Assembly: GCA_937958075.1 (NCBI GenBank)
Contig: CALFFB010000226.1
Span: 1-55,209, forward strand
DNA length: 55,209 nt
Direction of reading: 5' to 3'
Source: an uncultured Geobacteraceae bacterium
GTDB taxonomy: Bacteria > Desulfobacterota > Desulfuromonadia > Desulfuromonadales > Geopsychrobacteraceae
Made by a program: the position numbers and the translations under genes. Positions within the stretch are counted from its first letter, which is position 1. Every line of letters begins with the position of its first letter. Below are positions 40,245-48,794 of the stretch, one piece after another. The notes under the pieces are model-generated. The model saw nothing but the letters and a program-made list of their open reading frames with translations, was not told the origin of the DNA and did not search any database.

Positions 40245-40754
40245 TTATCGCCCCTGTCCTCGCCAGAGCCCCCGCTGTTGTCGCCGGGCCTGCCGCTCTG
40301 TGGCAAAAAATTGCTTCTTTAAACGAAAATCGGCACGTCTGAAGACGGTTGCCAACCCCTCTTCAAGCAGCACCAGATTCAACAGTCGACCATCAGGCAG
40401 ATAGACGTAGGCCAGGAAACGTCCATAGCGATCCTTCTTTTCCCGGTCAAATTCAAGGCGCACCAGCTGGTTATGGGCGTATCTGGTGACAAGGGCCCTG
40501 GCCTGACGGGCGGTTGCGCGCAACAGCGGTGGCTGGACACGAAATCGTCGCTGATAGTAGACATCACGCTCTGAGGCCTCACCCTCCGGCGCGTCAATTC
40601 CCAGGAGACGCACCCGCCCGACCCTGTCCACCTCAATAGTATCGCCGTCGTAAACGAAACTGACCCGACCGAAAAGGGTGCTGTCAGCAAACCCCAACGC
40701 TGGAGGGAGAAACAGGAAAAGACAGCAGAGAACTGTGAAGCAGGTGCGGCGCAA
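40245..40754 (-). CDS. Secreted thermonuclease-like (SNase) protein
   Basis: A 169-residue protein: signal peptide (about 1-23), then an SNase fold with FVYDGDTIEV, VRLLGIDAPEG, RLEFDREKKDRYGRFLAYVYLPDGRLLNLVLLEEGLA. The acidic and Arg residues of the staphylococcal nuclease active site are represented. It probably cuts nucleic acid outside the cytoplasm. It is convergent with the upstream gene and follows a membrane-protein gene by three bases. Confidence 0.9.
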   Translation of the reverse strand: MRRTCFTVLCCLFLFLPPALGFADSTLFGRVSFVYDGDTIEVDRVGRVRLLGIDAPEGEASERDVYYQRRFRVQPPLLRATARQARALVTRYAHNQLVRLEFDREKKDRYGRFLAYVYLPDGRLLNLVLLEEGLATVFRRADFRLKKQFFATERQARRQQRGLWRGQGR

Positions 40755-40757
40755 AGG

Positions 40758-41180
40758 CTAGCGTCCCCACAGCAGGCGGGTGAAGAAACCGGTGAAAAAG
40801 CCCCAGATCAGGTGATAGGCGAGAATCACGCCGGGCATCAGCAGGCCCAGAGCGGTGCCGCCGATGCCGGCATGTTTGACCTGGGGATAGAGGTAAAATA
40901 TGGCCACCAGGGCCGGAATCAGTGAAAACCACAATCCCTTGCGGATCCAGTGACAACGGCTGCGCGGCGAAGCGATGGTAAGAAAATAGGGCAGCCCCCA
41001 CAAGCCACCGGTAAACAGGGGTTCGTAAAGGGCTGTCAGGGACAGGGATGGAGAGATTCCGACGCCGAGAAGATCGGTCAGACCCCACTGACTGCCGAAC
41101 CATAGAAACAGGGAAGCAGCCAGGGCTCCGAGAAGGCCGGCAACAAAACAGACAGCGAACAGGGCGCTACCCTTCGGCAT
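40758..41180 (-). CDS. Four-helix membrane protein, unknown
   Basis: A 140-residue protein with about four hydrophobic helices and few charges outside the loops (HWIRKG; LLWGR at the end). I do not recognise the family. It sits between the Rrf2 regulator gene and the nuclease gene, all on the minus strand, with 30 and 3 bases between them, so it may be in the Rrf2 operon. Confidence 0.7.
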   Translation of the reverse strand: MPKGSALFAVCFVAGLLGALAASLFLWFGSQWGLTDLLGVGISPSLSLTALYEPLFTGGLWGLPYFLTIASPRSRCHWIRKGLWFSLIPALVAIFYLYPQVKHAGIGGTALGLLMPGVILAYHLIWGFFTGFFTRLLWGR

Positions 41181-41210
41181 GGAACCTCCATAACGGAAAA
41201 AAACTTAAAA

Positions 41211-41690
41211 TCAGATAAAATACATGAAACGATGATCCAGCTCTTTCTCCAACCCCATTTTCTCTCCCTGATCGCACATATCTTTCAGGGTAATGGAATC
41301 GAAATAATTGCCCAGAATACGACTGCCTTCCGACCAGATCCCCTGGGTGATGCAGCGGTTATCAAAATCGCACCCGGCCTCATCCTCCTGAGGGTCTTTG
41401 CGTTTGCCTTTGACGCAGTCGACCAGCAGCAGTTCCCCTTCAGCGGCCAGCACAATCTCTTTGACCGTGATCTTGTCCATGGGCTTGGCCAGACTGTACC
41501 CCCCCTGGGGGCCGCGCCGGCTTTTCAGCAAACCCGCTTTTTTCAGATCCTGAAAAATCTGCTCAAGATAACGGGGAGAAATGTTCTGGCGGCGCGAGAT
41601 ATCCTTGATCTGGGCCGGCATGGAGCCGGCATGGTAGGCCATGTCAAATAATGCGCGAACGCCGTAACGGCTTTTTGTTGATAATTTCAT
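41211..41690 (-). CDS. Rrf2-family regulator with cluster-type cysteines
   Basis: A 159-residue regulator: MKLSTKSRYGVRALFDMAYH and ISRRQNISPRYLEQIFQDLKKAGLLKSRRGPQGGYSL are the Rrf2 winged helix. DCVKG, then GCDFDNRC, give three Cys in the region that binds a 2Fe-2S or 4Fe-4S cluster in IscR/NsrR-type members, so it probably senses iron-sulfur status, NO or oxygen (inference). The start at 41690 has AGGAGG seven bases upstream. It is divergent from a split permease. Confidence 0.92.
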   Translation of the reverse strand: MKLSTKSRYGVRALFDMAYHAGSMPAQIKDISRRQNISPRYLEQIFQDLKKAGLLKSRRGPQGGYSLAKPMDKITVKEIVLAAEGELLLVDCVKGKRKDPQEDEAGCDFDNRCITQGIWSEGSRILGNYFDSITLKDMCDQGEKMGLEKELDHRFMYFI

Positions 41691-41710
41691 AAACAACCTC
41701 CTGTAATTTA

Positions 41711-41750
41711 ATAGTGGGCTCACTATAAAAAAGCTCAGTATCGTTGTCAA
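41711..41750 (-). promoter_or_regulatory. Rrf2 promoter with self-operator
   Basis: On the minus strand: TTGACA, 17 bases, TATAGT. The inverted repeat ATAGTG-N4-CACTAT (41711-41726) overlaps the -10 and downstream start region, consistent with autorepression. The divergent permease starts 124 bases away and may share control. Confidence 0.8.
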
Positions 41751-41873
41751 CAACCAAAGCATCATTTTTCGTGTGGGTTTAGGGGCAACTTTTTCTTGCA
41801 CTTGCCAAGACAACTCTCTAAGCTGCGCCAGATTCTTGCGGGACAAGGGCTCCCGCCCAGCTGGAATGATCTT

Positions 41874-42356
41874 ATGATTACGGTCAGCCTTGTTTATTTT
41901 GTTCTGATCAGCGCGGCCTATCTGTTCCTGGGTCGGGTCAATCCGCAGAAATGCCGTCAGGCTCTGCGCGTTGGCGGCCATTCGCTGCTCAAGCTCATTC
42001 CTTTATTGCTGGCGGTTTTTGCCCTGGTCGGATTGTTTCAGGAATTCCTGCCGCCGCAGCTGGTGACCGCCTGGCTGGGCGAATCAAACCGGTTTCTGGC
42101 GCTGTTACTCGGAACCGCGGCCGGAGCCGTTGCCATCGGTCCACCCCTGGCCGCCTACCCCCTGGCCGGTTCTCTGCAGAGTGCCGGTGCCTGGCCGCCG
42201 GCGGTCGCCGCCTTTATCATGAGCTGGGTCTCTGTCGGCATCATAACCCTGACCATAGAAGCACAGACCTTCGGGGCACGTTTCGCTCTGATCCGCAACG
42301 CCATCAGCTTTGTCGTTGCCATGCTCGGCGGTCTGCTGCTGGGGCTGCTGCTATGA
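41874..42356 (+). CDS. Permease, first half-gene (DUF318/YraQ-like)
   Basis: A 160-residue protein of about four membrane helices starting MITVSLVYFVLISAAYLFL, with LLKLIPLLLAVFALVGLF and GPPLAAYPLAGSL. The layout matches one half of YraQ/DUF318-type permeases (putative). Upstream in-frame starts lack a ribosome site. It overlaps the next half-gene by four bases (ATGA). It is divergent from the Rrf2 gene, whose product may control it. Substrate unknown. Confidence 0.75.
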   Translation: MITVSLVYFVLISAAYLFLGRVNPQKCRQALRVGGHSLLKLIPLLLAVFALVGLFQEFLPPQLVTAWLGESNRFLALLLGTAAGAVAIGPPLAAYPLAGSLQSAGAWPPAVAAFIMSWVSVGIITLTIEAQTFGARFALIRNAISFVVAMLGGLLLGLLL

Positions 42357-42856
42357 TCCGGGCGATCCTGGCCAGGCACTGGCTGCCCGTCATCACCTGT
42401 GTCCTCTATCTCTTCGCTTTTGCCGTGGCGCCGCAGCGGGCCATAAACGCCCTGAGCAGTGGCGGTCAACTGTTCGCTTCGGTCCTGCTGCTGATTCTGT
42501 CGGTTTTCGGCCTGATCGGCATCCTCCAGGTATGGATCAGCCGTGAGCTGATCGTCAGGCTGCTCGGTCGTGAAGGTGGGCTCAAGGGGCTGCTCATTGC
42601 CGCTCTTTGCGGAACCCTGCTCATCGGCCCGGCCTATATCATTTTCCCCTTGTTGATGAGCCTGAAGCAGCAGGGCGCGCGGTGGGCGGTGATTGCCATT
42701 GTACTGGGCGTCTACGCTGTGAAAATCCAGATGATACCCGTCGAAGTCGGTTTTCTCGGCTGGCAGTTTTCCCTGGCCCGGGCGCTGATCACCATTGCCC
42801 TGGCCATCCCCACCGGACTGCTGATCGAGGCCCTCATGGAACGGCGTGAATTGTAG
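42353..42856 (+). CDS. Permease, second half-gene
   Basis: A 167-residue protein of about four membrane helices: MIRAILARHWLPVITCVLYL, LLLILSVFGLIGILQVW and LLIGPAYIIFPLLMSLKQQGA. It has the GPxxxxFPL loop that mirrors GPPLAAYPL in the first half, so the two halves are internally related, as expected for a pseudo-symmetric transporter made as two chains. It begins in the stop of the first half-gene (ATGA). Confidence 0.78.
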   Translation: MIRAILARHWLPVITCVLYLFAFAVAPQRAINALSSGGQLFASVLLLILSVFGLIGILQVWISRELIVRLLGREGGLKGLLIAALCGTLLIGPAYIIFPLLMSLKQQGARWAVIAIVLGVYAVKIQMIPVEVGFLGWQFSLARALITIALAIPTGLLIEALMERREL

Positions 42857-42874
42857 CTGTTATCAGAGCCGTCA

Positions 42875-44062
42875 CTATGCGCCTGCATCCTCACCGGCGA
42901 CCTGGCCGGCGGCCGGCCGGACACGGCTGAAACTGAAGTAGCCCACCACACAGACCAGTCCCAGACTCACTAGAAACACGCCCCAGCCCGCCTGCTGATA
43001 GATGATCCCCGGAGCAAAGGAACCGATACTGCCGCCGGCATAGTAGAAGGCGACATAGAGACCGTTGGTCAAGCCGCGATACTGACTGCCGCCAAGGCGG
43101 TTTACCAGCCCCGATGCCGTGCTGTGGATCAGAAACATGGATCCGCAAAACAGGAACATGGCGGTAAACAGGAGGCTGACATAGGGCAGAGCGAGACCGG
43201 CGACGGTGATGGTCAGCAACAGCAGCAAACCGTAGCGGATGGTGGTGATCTCATCACCGGCCCGGGCAATAAACCACCGCGCACCGAGGGAGGTAACGAT
43301 TCCCATCATGTAGCCGGAATACATCAGGCCGATGCGCAGGCTGTCAGCCTGGTCGCTGAGTTCCGTCAGCCGGAAGGGGAGAAAGTTCATGACCGCTGAA
43401 AAAACCAGGAACAGACAGAAAACTCCGCAATACAAAGGAAGAAAATTCGGCTTGCGCAGCACATCCAGCAACGCCCTGGGTTGGGGCCTGACAAATTTAC
43501 TTTCAACCACTGGCGGTTGCAGGCGATAGAGGAGGGCACAGGCGATAAGCAGGCTGACGGCCAAAAACACAAAACTGAAGCGCCAGCCCAGCAGGTGGGC
43601 GATGAGCCCTGATGTCGCCCGGCCGGCGAAACCGCCGAAAATGGTGGCGGCGATGTAGATGGCCATGGTGTGCTGCAGGGTCTCTGTGGTTGAGCGCGCC
43701 GACAGATAGGTCATCAGGGAAGTCAGCAGGGCAGGAATCAGTAATCCCTGCACCAGACGCAGGGCCAGCAGCAGGCCGTAACTGTCGGCAGCGGCAAACA
43801 GCAGGGATGATAAGGCGAGCAGCGGCACGGCGATTTTCAGGATACGGATGGGTGCCACCGTTTCCAGCAGATAGCCGTAGACCAGAGGTGCCAGGGCCAG
43901 AGGAATAAAGGTGATGGTGGTCAAGGCCGCCGCCGCTTCCCGGGTGACGCCGAACTGCTGTTGCAGCAGGGGCAGAAGGGGCTGTGGCGCGTAAAGGGCT
44001 GACAGGGCGAGAACAGTGGTGAGCAGGATCGGTATCAGGTCGAAATGGCTGCGGCGCAACAT
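42875..44062 (-). CDS. Major facilitator superfamily transporter
   Basis: A 395-residue protein with about 12 membrane helices (LIPILLTTVLALSALYAPQPLLPLL at the start, ALRLVQGLLIPALLTSLMTYL). It resembles the YnfM/arabinose-efflux-like branch of the MFS, which moves sugars or drugs outwards. It lies downstream of the MacAB-channel genes on the same strand, 66 bases after the channel gene, so it may be part of that efflux unit. Confidence 0.85.
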   Translation of the reverse strand: MLRRSHFDLIPILLTTVLALSALYAPQPLLPLLQQQFGVTREAAAALTTITFIPLALAPLVYGYLLETVAPIRILKIAVPLLALSSLLFAAADSYGLLLALRLVQGLLIPALLTSLMTYLSARSTTETLQHTMAIYIAATIFGGFAGRATSGLIAHLLGWRFSFVFLAVSLLIACALLYRLQPPVVESKFVRPQPRALLDVLRKPNFLPLYCGVFCLFLVFSAVMNFLPFRLTELSDQADSLRIGLMYSGYMMGIVTSLGARWFIARAGDEITTIRYGLLLLLTITVAGLALPYVSLLFTAMFLFCGSMFLIHSTASGLVNRLGGSQYRGLTNGLYVAFYYAGGSIGSFAPGIIYQQAGWGVFLVSLGLVCVVGYFSFSRVRPAAGQVAGEDAGA

Positions 44063-44128
44063 GGGCTCTTCATTTCAGGTGTGAGGAAATAAAACAGCAG
44101 GCGGTGAAAGCGTGCTTCAGGGCGTAGC

Positions 44129-45544
44129 TCAAGGTGCTTCTTCGGGCTGCGGCACGGCTGGCGGCAGTTCCCAGCCGCCGCCCAGGGCTTTGTACAGGTC
44201 GACGGCAGCGGTCAGGCGCGTCAGTTTCTGCTGCATCAGCTGTTCCTCCACGGCAAACAGACTGCGCTGGGCGTCGAGGAGGGTGGTCAGGCTGTCGCTG
44301 CCTTCCTTGTAACGCAATTCCGACAGGTGCAGTGCCCGGGCGGTTTCATCGCGGATCTGGCGCTGGGTCTGTTCCTGCCGGCGACTGCGCTGCACTACGG
44401 CCAGGGCATCTTCCACCTCCTTCAGGGCCACCAGAACCGTTTTGCGCCAGCTCTCCACCAGTGCCCGGCGCTCCGACTCACGGATCTGCAGCTGACCGCG
44501 CAGACGACCGCCATCAAACAGGGCCCGGGTCAAATCCAGAACCAGATCGGCAGAATGCAGCGGGCTGCCCAGGCCGGCAAGGGCGAACTCGCCACTGGAA
44601 ATGAGGCTGGACAGGCCAAGGTTCAATTTCAGGGGAAACAGGGCGGCCCGGGCGACGGCGATATTGGCATGTGCCGCCTGCAGACGCTCCTCGGCGGCGG
44701 CGATATCCGGTCGGCGGACCAGGAGCTCGCCAGGGAGAACCGGCGCGATTTCCGGGACGATGATGGCGTCGAGATGGTCGGCGTCAACCTCGAATTGCTG
44801 GGGTATGGCGCCGACAAGAAGAGCCAGGGCCCGCAGGTTCTGCCGCTCCTGGACTTCCAGGGGCAACAGGGCGTCGCGCTGGGCCATGACGGTGGTGCGC
44901 TGGCGACTGAGATCAAGGGCGGACGCCGTGCCAAAACGGTATCGCGCCTCGACGATGGTGAACAGGCGCTCCGCTATCTCCAGGTTGCGGCGGGCGATGG
45001 TCAGGCGTTCACGCGTGGAGAGAACCTGCCAGTAGGCATTGGCCACCGCCGCGATCAGGGACAGGCGGGTTGCCGCGTAGTCGTGACGGGTGGCGGCAAA
45101 GGACGCCTTGTCCCCCTGCCAGGCGGCGAAGTTGCTGCCCCAGACGTCGATCTCATAGTTGATGGCCAGCCCCGCCCTCGAACTTTCCGTGGAAGCCTCT
45201 GTGCCGTCACTGAAATAATCGCGGCCGGAGGCGGTATTCATGGTGATGCTGCCGGCGGGAAACAGGGAGGAACGGGACGAGCGCAGGGCAATGTCCGCCT
45301 GTAGAACCCGTTCCGTGGCCATGCGCAGGTCAGGGCTGCCGCGCAAAGTGGTGGCGACCAGCTCTTCGAGCTCATTGGAGTTGAACGCCTGCCACCAGGT
45401 GCTGTCGACGGTAGCGCTGTCCGTGGCGAGGGTTTCCGACCAGCTGGCGGGCGCTGCAAAGTCAGGGGGTTCTCGCTTGACGGGCAAGGCGCAGCCGGCA
45501 ACAAGAAGGGTCAGGGTCAGGATGAGGATCTGGCGTGGGGTCAT
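44129..45544 (-). CDS. Outer-membrane efflux channel lipoprotein (NodT/OprM type)
   Basis: A 471-residue protein with a lipobox LLVAGC (Cys18) and two repeats of the outer-membrane-factor alpha-barrel domain (e.g. GSPDLRMATERVLQADIALR, LRRPDI-like VRRPDIAAAEERLQAAHANI, ELRYKEGSDSLTTLLDAQRSLF). It is the trimeric outer-membrane exit duct for MacA-MacB, encoded just upstream. Acylation at Cys18 and the length fit the OprM/CusC branch. Confidence 0.9.
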   Translation of the reverse strand: MTPRQILILTLTLLVAGCALPVKREPPDFAAPASWSETLATDSATVDSTWWQAFNSNELEELVATTLRGSPDLRMATERVLQADIALRSSRSSLFPAGSITMNTASGRDYFSDGTEASTESSRAGLAINYEIDVWGSNFAAWQGDKASFAATRHDYAATRLSLIAAVANAYWQVLSTRERLTIARRNLEIAERLFTIVEARYRFGTASALDLSRQRTTVMAQRDALLPLEVQERQNLRALALLVGAIPQQFEVDADHLDAIIVPEIAPVLPGELLVRRPDIAAAEERLQAAHANIAVARAALFPLKLNLGLSSLISSGEFALAGLGSPLHSADLVLDLTRALFDGGRLRGQLQIRESERRALVESWRKTVLVALKEVEDALAVVQRSRRQEQTQRQIRDETARALHLSELRYKEGSDSLTTLLDAQRSLFAVEEQLMQQKLTRLTAAVDLYKALGGGWELPPAVPQPEEAP

Positions 45545-45556
45545 GTCGCTGCCGTT

Positions 45557-47494
45557 CTACTCTGAAGCCAGGGCCACCACCGGATCGAGGCGGGCGGCCT
45601 TGCGTGCAGGGAAATAGCCGAATACCACGCCGGTGACAAAGGCGCAGCCAAAAGCCAGCAGTACCGGCGGCAGGGAATAATGGATCGGCATCTCAAAGGC
45701 GGCAACCGTTGCCGCCGTTCCCAGGCCGACAGCGATGCCGATGAGGCCGCCCAGGGCGGTGACCACCATGGCCTCAATGAGAAATTGTTGCTGGATGTTG
45801 CGCATGCGGGCGCCGGTGGCCATGCGGATACCGATTTCCCGGGTCCGTTCGGTGACGCTGACGAGCATGATGTTCATGACACCGATACCGCCGACCAGCA
45901 GGGAAATGGCAGCGATGGAGCCCAGCAGCAGCGTCAGGGTGTTCTGGGTTTCCGAGATACTGTCGATGATAGACGCCATATTGCGGATAGTGAAGTCTTC
46001 AATGCCGCCATGCCGGGCCAGCAGCAGTTGCTGCAGTTGCTGCTGGGTGTCGTCAATGCGATCGACATCCTCCACCGCTACCGTAATATTGCGCAGATGG
46101 CGTTGACCCGTCAGACGCAGGCTGCCGGTTGTGTAGGGAACAAAAACCACATCGTCCTGATCGGTGCCGCCCATGCCGGCGCCCATGGGCGCCATCACCC
46201 CGATGACCTGAAAGGGAATATTGTTGATGAGCAGGTACTCCCCCAGGGGGGAACGGCCGGGAAACAGGGCCTCAGCCACGGTCCGGCCGAGGGTGGCCAC
46301 GGTTGCGTAGTTGCGTTCGTCCTGTTCGGTGAAAAAGGTTCCCTGGGCGAGGCTCCAGCGCCGGGCGACGATAAAGTCGGCGGAGGTGCTGTTGAGGCTG
46401 GTGCGGTGGTCATTGCCTCCGGCCCGTACGGTGATGGCGCTGCTCTGCTCGGGAATGGCCGCCAGGACGTTGGGCAGTTGGCGTGCCGCCACGGCATCTT
46501 CCGGCACCAGGGTGGCAATCCCCCCCGTGCCGCGCATATTGGGTGCTCCGGGGCGAATGGTCAGCAGGTTGCTGCCCAGAAAACTGATCCGTTCAAGGAC
46601 CGCCTGTTTGGCGCCATCACCGATGGCGAGCATGGTAATCACCGACGCTACCCCGATGACAATGCCCAGCAGGGTCAGGATGGTGCGGAATATGTTGGTG
46701 CGCAAAGAGCGGACAGCGGTGCGGGTTGCCTCGTAAAGCTCCGCCGGGTAAGAACTCAAATGCGGCGTGTGGCCAACCACCGCCGGGATGTCGGCAGTAC
46801 GGGGCGGTTCAGGGGCCGGATCGGCAATGATCCGGCCGTCACGGATTTCGATGATCCGATCCGCATGATCGGCAACCTGTTGTTCGTGGGTGATGAGCAC
46901 CACCGTATGGCCGCGCCGCGACAAAGCCGTCAGCAGGGACATGACTTCAGCGCCGCTGGTGGTGTCCAGGGCTCCGGTGGGTTCGTCGGCGAGAATGATG
47001 CGCCCGCCGTTCATCAGGGCCCGGGCAATGGAGACCCGCTGTTGCTGGCCGCCGGACAGCTGGCCCGGCCGATGGCCTACGCGCTCTGCCAGCCCCAGAT
47101 CCGTCAACAGTTCCGTGGCCCGGGCGCGGCGTTTTTCCCGCGGCGTGCCGGCGTAAATGGAAGGGACCTCGACATTTTCCAGGGCGGTGGCGGTGGCGAT
47201 GAGGTGATAACTCTGGAAGACGAAGCCGAATTCCTCGCGGCGCAGGCGTGCCAGCTCGTCCTTGCTCAGGGTCGTCACCTCCTGTCCGGCAAAGAGGTAG
47301 GTGCCGGAAGTCGGGCGATCGAGGCAGCCGAGGATGTTCATCAGGGTCGACTTGCCGGAGCCGGACGCGCCCATGATGGCGATGAACTCCCCCGGATAGA
47401 TGGTCAGGTCAACCCCGTGGAGGACCTCGGTGGCCAGGTCACCACGAAAGTAGGTTTTGGTTACCTGTTTCAGTTCGATCAGGGCTTGTCCCAT
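45557..47494 (-). CDS. macB: MacB-type ABC exporter (ATPase and permease in one chain)
   Basis: A 645-residue protein. The N-terminal ABC ATPase (about 1-225) has GASGSGKSTLMN, the signature LSGGQQQRVSIARAL and LADEPTGALD. It then has a membrane helix near 275-295, a large periplasmic domain and three C-terminal helices (LLLGSIAAISLLVGGIGVMNIMLVSVTERTREIG...). MacB drives mechanotransmission export of peptides, macrolides or lipid-linked compounds from the periplasm through the channel. It overlaps nothing but is tightly spaced: 10 bases after macA and 12 before the channel gene. Confidence 0.93.
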   Translation of the reverse strand: MGQALIELKQVTKTYFRGDLATEVLHGVDLTIYPGEFIAIMGASGSGKSTLMNILGCLDRPTSGTYLFAGQEVTTLSKDELARLRREEFGFVFQSYHLIATATALENVEVPSIYAGTPREKRRARATELLTDLGLAERVGHRPGQLSGGQQQRVSIARALMNGGRIILADEPTGALDTTSGAEVMSLLTALSRRGHTVVLITHEQQVADHADRIIEIRDGRIIADPAPEPPRTADIPAVVGHTPHLSSYPAELYEATRTAVRSLRTNIFRTILTLLGIVIGVASVITMLAIGDGAKQAVLERISFLGSNLLTIRPGAPNMRGTGGIATLVPEDAVAARQLPNVLAAIPEQSSAITVRAGGNDHRTSLNSTSADFIVARRWSLAQGTFFTEQDERNYATVATLGRTVAEALFPGRSPLGEYLLINNIPFQVIGVMAPMGAGMGGTDQDDVVFVPYTTGSLRLTGQRHLRNITVAVEDVDRIDDTQQQLQQLLLARHGGIEDFTIRNMASIIDSISETQNTLTLLLGSIAAISLLVGGIGVMNIMLVSVTERTREIGIRMATGARMRNIQQQFLIEAMVVTALGGLIGIAVGLGTAATVAAFEMPIHYSLPPVLLAFGCAFVTGVVFGYFPARKAARLDPVVALASE

Positions 47495-47504
47495 GGTCGT
47501 TCCG

Positions 47505-48707
47505 TTAGCGCATGCGCACGCCCATGGCGGAGCGCGGACGACTGCTGCCGTCGCCCATGGTGCCGGACTCGGTTGTGGTCAATATCTCTTCCCCCTCCTG
47601 CAGGCCGGTGAGGATCTGGGTCTGGACCCGATTGCTGATGCCGATTTCAACCGAACGGGGGTGCGTCTGCCGGTCATCGTCAACGACGGTCACGGTCCCT
47701 TCCCTGCTGTGACCGGGCCGGCCGCCGGGCGGTATGGAGACTGCCGTTACCGGTACCAGCAGGGCATCGTCCGCGGCCGCGACCACGAAAAAGACCTGGG
47801 CCGTCATCTGCGGCAACAGGCTGCCGTCAGCGTTGTCGACATCGAACAGGGCGTTGTACAGGACCACGTTGTTTTCGACGACGGGGGTGGGTTCGATCCG
47901 GTAGAGGGTACCGTACCAGCGCTGGTCACGACTGCCCAGGGTGGTGAAATAAGCCTCCATGCCGATTTGCAGCCGGGAGATGTCCGCTTCGGATACCCTG
48001 GTCTGTACTGTCATCGACGACAGATCGGCAATCTGCATGAGCACCGGCGCCTGCTGGCTGGCGTTGATGGTCTGCCCCTGACGGGCGCTGATGGCGACAA
48101 CGGTGCCGTCCATGGGGGCGAAAATCCGGGCATAACCGAGATTGGCCTCATCGGCACGCAGGGAGGACTCCGTCTGGGCGATCTGGGCCTGCAGCATCTC
48201 GATCTGGGCCTGGGCCGATTGATAGGCCGCCGCCGCATTCTGGGCGCTCTCTTCCGTGGTGGCGCCGGCCGCCAGCAGGTTCTGCTGGCGCTGATGCTGA
48301 ATGCGCGCCAGCTCAAGCTGCGCCTGCCTGTCCTTGAACAGGGCCCGTTGGTAACGCAGCTGCGCCCGGCTGGCATCGACCTTGGCCATGAACAGGGTGG
48401 GGTCGATTTCCGCCAGCAGGTCACCGGCCTTCACTTCGGTGCCGACATCGACATGGATTTTGTGCAGTTGCCCTGATACCTGGGCACCGACGTCGACATA
48501 GTTCCGGGGCTGCAGGGTGCCGGTAGCGGTGACCAGATCCTCAATCCGGCCCCGCTCCACGGTCGTTGTCAGCAGCTGCGCCCTGTCCTGATGTCCGTTA
48601 CGCAAATAGAGCCAGCCCGCTGTTGCCGCGGCGACAAGCAGCACCAGGCCTATGGCCAGCGGCAACAGCACCCGCCCCCGCTGTGCTGTGAATGGCAATA
48701 CTGTCAT
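47505..48707 (-). CDS. macA: MacA-type periplasmic adaptor
   Basis: A 400-residue adaptor: one N-terminal membrane helix (about 14-32), a lipoyl half (TGTLQPRNYVDVGAQVSGQL), a helical hairpin (about 95-180, Ala/Gln-rich), the second lipoyl half (IFAPMDGTVVAISARQGQTI) and beta barrel/MP domains. It couples MacB to the outer-membrane channel. AGGAG lies upstream of the ATG. It is the first gene of the exporter unit. Confidence 0.93.
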   Translation of the reverse strand: MTVLPFTAQRGRVLLPLAIGLVLLVAAATAGWLYLRNGHQDRAQLLTTTVERGRIEDLVTATGTLQPRNYVDVGAQVSGQLHKIHVDVGTEVKAGDLLAEIDPTLFMAKVDASRAQLRYQRALFKDRQAQLELARIQHQRQQNLLAAGATTEESAQNAAAAYQSAQAQIEMLQAQIAQTESSLRADEANLGYARIFAPMDGTVVAISARQGQTINASQQAPVLMQIADLSSMTVQTRVSEADISRLQIGMEAYFTTLGSRDQRWYGTLYRIEPTPVVENNVVLYNALFDVDNADGSLLPQMTAQVFFVVAAADDALLVPVTAVSIPPGGRPGHSREGTVTVVDDDRQTHPRSVEIGISNRVQTQILTGLQEGEEILTTTESGTMGDGSSRPRSAMGVRMR

Positions 48708-48794
48708 GACGATTCTCCTGATGGTCAGCGCACCATAATAACCGTATTTGTGTTGATTGTGGGCTTAATTGTGTAAAGAAGTGTTAACTGACGG

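Noticed and set aside
45680..47611. A 643-residue open frame antisense to macB
   Set aside because: Shadow of macB; His/Gly/Gln-rich low-complexity product.
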